From Chaetorhynchus papuensis (lineage: Eukaryota; Chordata; Aves; Passeriformes; Rhipiduridae): a stretch of DNA of 64,000 bases. Where the stretch lies: the NCBI GenBank assembly GCA_013396525.1, contig VWYX01000705.1, forward strand, positions 315,219 to 379,218, given 5' to 3'. Both the position numbers and the translations under genes were made by a program. Of the stretch, positions 61,298 to 64,000 are shown piece after piece (the stretch's first letter is position 1; each line of letters starts with the position of its first letter). The notes beneath the pieces are model-generated. The model was given only the letters and a program-made list of their open reading frames with translations, did not search any database and was not told where the DNA came from.

Positions 61298-64000
61298 ACG
61301 GGAGCAGTGAGGGAGGGAGGGAGAAGAAAGAAGATTGTTTACCATCCTGAAAGCACTTCAAACACCCACCCCAATACACAGCACAACAAAACACCGAGCA
61401 AAAAACTCTGCATCTGCAGAAGATCAAGGCGGAGCAGCCTGATGGGAGTGCATGTCAGAATGCTGTTAGGGATGGAGTCATTGCAATCTCAAGCGGTTTG
61501 GCTACAGAAGCTTCAGATAAGCTCTAAATGCTGTTGACTCTACAAGGTGCAGGTACCATTTAGATGTAGGTTACCCCTTCCCCAGCCCTCAGGTAACGAA
61601 GCCACACGGTCCAGGTTAGTTTCTTGGCATAAGTAAAGTGGTATCTTTGGCATTAAATCTGTATATTTTACCACAAAGCAGAAATAGAATTTTTTTTAAG
61701 GTATTCAGCAGGAAAGTTCATAAGATAAGAAAATAAATCACATTTTTTCCCAGTGTAGAGATTTTGATACATAGACCTGATTCCTGCAAAAATGAATGAA
61801 TAAATGCACCTGTGTTCATGAGAGTTTGCAGGATGAAGGCTCTAAACAGATGCACACAAGTGTGCACGTCATTTCCTGTCACACGGCTTGGGTGCTCTAA
61901 GATAATGACGTACATGAACCAACAGCCATTTAATACAGCTAAAAAGTACAGCTGGAAAAATCCTTAGTATCGTTTTATGTGTATGGGATGGAGTTATTGG
62001 ATTAGGCAAATTCAGTGTTCGTTGTTGTTCAGTACAAGAGGTGTTAGTGCAGTGTTTAGGCCTGCTGAGAAGTGCAAAAGTTGTGGTTCCAGCTACCAAA
62101 GGACTGAGTTGGCTGCGGGTCCCTTTGGTCTCAGCGGTGGGTGGATTTCAGGAGAGGATTGTTTTGCCTGCACTGTAGCAAATACCAGTTGTGATCCAGG
62201 ACAGGAACTGCTAAATGCTTCCACAGTGAGGGACTGTGCCAGTACAAACTCAGCTTTGGCGGGTGGTGGAATATTGGTCAGGCACAAACCTGACCCTGAG
62301 TCCACGCTCACCTTCCCCAGCGTTCTCCCTCCTCCCACACTCCCTTCATCCCCCTCAGCACCAGGATCCCAACCCTCCCAGCTGCCTTGTGCAGACCAGG
62401 GAGTTGGACCTTCCATGTCTCTCATCACAGAGGAGGCTGGATGGTAATTACTGAGAATATTAAGAATAATTACTTGTTGACTAGAAAGTGAAATAAACCA
62501 CTACACAAGTTAAATGCACGTAAATAACAGTGCCAGCAGGACCTGAACTTTTGCATTTCCTGCCTTCAAATGTGCAGCCTTAATAGTGAAATAAGTATTT
62601 TGCGCTTAATTAGCCTCATACTTTTCTACCACCTTCATCACAGGAGCTCATGAGTTCACACACATACACTGTGTATTTTCAGGGCCAGAGCCAGCTCCAG
62701 CTGATAAAAGAAGCCTTTAGTGACCGAGGCTTTCTGCAGAGCACATTTGGTCCTGCCTGCTCAGGGTTACTGTCTGGAAGCCCACACAAAGGACTGCTGT
62801 GTTTATACAGTCAGTTTCAAATGTCATAGCTCAGTAATTTTTCACTTTATCGTGAAATTAAGCAGGAGAAAAATAAGTTCGTAAATCTCTAAAGGGTTCA
62901 GCTTTTTAAATTCCTTCTGAAACAATGAGAATTGTTATTACGCCTAGAAAATTCTCATGGAGGATGTTTGGAAAAAGCCTGTCTGTGTGGAGAAGAAGGG
63001 ATTTTAAAGCTGTGTCGTTGCTGTAAATAGAAAGATCACAAAAGCAGCAGTTCTAATGCAAAGAGACTTTGCATTAACAATTACCACTATGTCTTCCAGG
63101 GAGAGACAAGAATTGGATGACAGAATTGATTGTGAAGAGTTTATACTCTATTCCAAAATACATAATTAGAGACAAAATATACAGGGCATAGATAGAAAGA
63201 CATGAAAGCAACAGCCTGTAATTAACAGTGGAAATTAATGTGGAAATCAGCCACTCCATTCTGTAACTCTAACTAATGATTGTAACAAATCGTTAGGAAT
63301 GAGTTTCTCAAAAAGCACTGGTGAGAAGTGTGAAGAGCCACGCTTAGGAAGCAGAATTAACAGATGCTGGTTAAAACTGCATATTGCACCAATTTTCCAA
63401 GGAATGCTGATTGGTTTAGCATGGCAACATTGAGGCAAAAGGTGATAAAATGTCAGTTTGAGGATGAGCATGGAGGAGTGGGATGAGTACTGACACTGAC
63501 TGGTCATTCTGATTGGCACTTTGATCCTCTGGGATCCCACAGGCAGCCAGGAGAATGCAACCAGCAGTGCTTGTTAACACGGGTTCATGCAAGAGGAAAC
63601 CACAGTACCAAACATTTAAAAAAAATTCCTACAAGGGACACAAGTCTTCGTATTGGCTGCAATGTGGGATCGTCTGGAATCAATCCAGCTGCTACCATGG
63701 GCATTATGGCTGTAAAGATCCTGGTCAGGAAAGTACAGACACAGAAGAGATAAGACTGGAGCAAGGGAAAGAAAAAGCATTCCATTAAAAAGAAAAGAGG
63801 CAAACATGATACACGGGGTTACTTTGAATTACAACACAGGACACATTACAGGGAGAGGGGGACCTGCATCACCCAAGACAGCTCTCCTCAGTGAAAAACT
63901 CTTGTTTAGAAAAAACCAGTTATTGTAGCAGTTTCAATTGCTTTTGGATTTCTAAAAGATACCACTTTCCTGTTGTGAGGCAGCCTGCAACCTGGGTTGG
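61298..64000 (-). other. RILPL1: RILPL1 intron (runs off window)
   Basis: The sequence upstream of the last RILPL1 exon. I searched for the preceding exon, which should end in Lys/Arg-Leu with a CT|GT donor, and did not find it. No RNA gene or clear transposon is visible. The frames at 62093-62447 occur on both strands and look accidental. Confidence 0.6.

Noticed and set aside
61298..64000. Search for the penultimate RILPL1 exon, including a donor-like AAG|GTGAGC near 62310 on the minus strand
   Set aside because: The peptide upstream of that donor does not resemble any RILP-family segment, and the phase does not match the CT|G split of the last exon.
1..64000. CRISPR arrays, operons, bacterial promoters or phage genes
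   Set aside because: All evidence (introns, CpG islands, AATAAA signals, vertebrate proteins) shows a vertebrate chromosome. No regularly spaced repeat array exists.

Overview
This is nuclear vertebrate DNA, not microbial. Every recognisable gene is split by introns with GT/AG ends, promoters lie in CpG islands, and cleavage sites carry AATAAA. The gene order SBNO1(-), KMT5A(+), RILPL2(-), SNRNP35(+), RILPL1(-) is the order known from human 12q24.31. The genes are compact, with SBNO1 coding exons in 22 kb and only a few hundred bases between RILPL2 and SNRNP35. There is almost no interspersed repeat, and a 905-base N gap sits inside a CpG island. Together these suggest a bird, probably one of the small chromosomes homologous to chicken chromosome 15. 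The bird assignment is inference; the species is not determined.

Layout. 1-7.6 kb is apparently intergenic, starting in a GGAGA repeat. 7.6-36.4 kb is SBNO1 on the minus strand: 32 coding exons, read here as 1,406 codons without a frameshift, or 1,391 if a 45-nt cassette exon is skipped, plus a non-coding first exon in a CpG island. 36.2-38.2 kb is that island, with the sequencing gap and three palindromic CACGTG boxes. 38.2-41.3 kb is intergenic. 41.5-49.8 kb is KMT5A on the plus strand (8 coding exons, 341 aa). 51.4-56.1 kb is RILPL2 on the minus strand (4 exons, 209 aa). 56.2-57.6 kb is SNRNP35 on the plus strand (265 aa, CDS in one exon), head to head with RILPL2. 58.5-64 kb holds the 3' end of RILPL1 on the minus strand: last coding exon at 61145-61289, a 2.6-kb 3' UTR, and intron to the window edge.

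Roles. SBNO1 is a nuclear DExH-type NTPase and transcriptional co-regulator. KMT5A is the H4K20 mono-methyltransferase of the cell cycle. SNRNP35 is a protein of the U11/U12 (minor) spliceosome. RILPL1 and RILPL2 are paralogous phospho-Rab effectors acting at the cilium and lysosome. The genes share a neighbourhood rather than a pathway, apart from the two RILPL paralogues that flank SNRNP35.

I found no clearly novel biological system. The most useful observations are the SBNO1 cassette exon, the 10-nt first coding exon and alternative start of KMT5A, the motif cluster and possible divergent transcript in the SBNO1 island, the shared exon phase of RILPL1 and RILPL2, and a probable assembly join error at base 19991.
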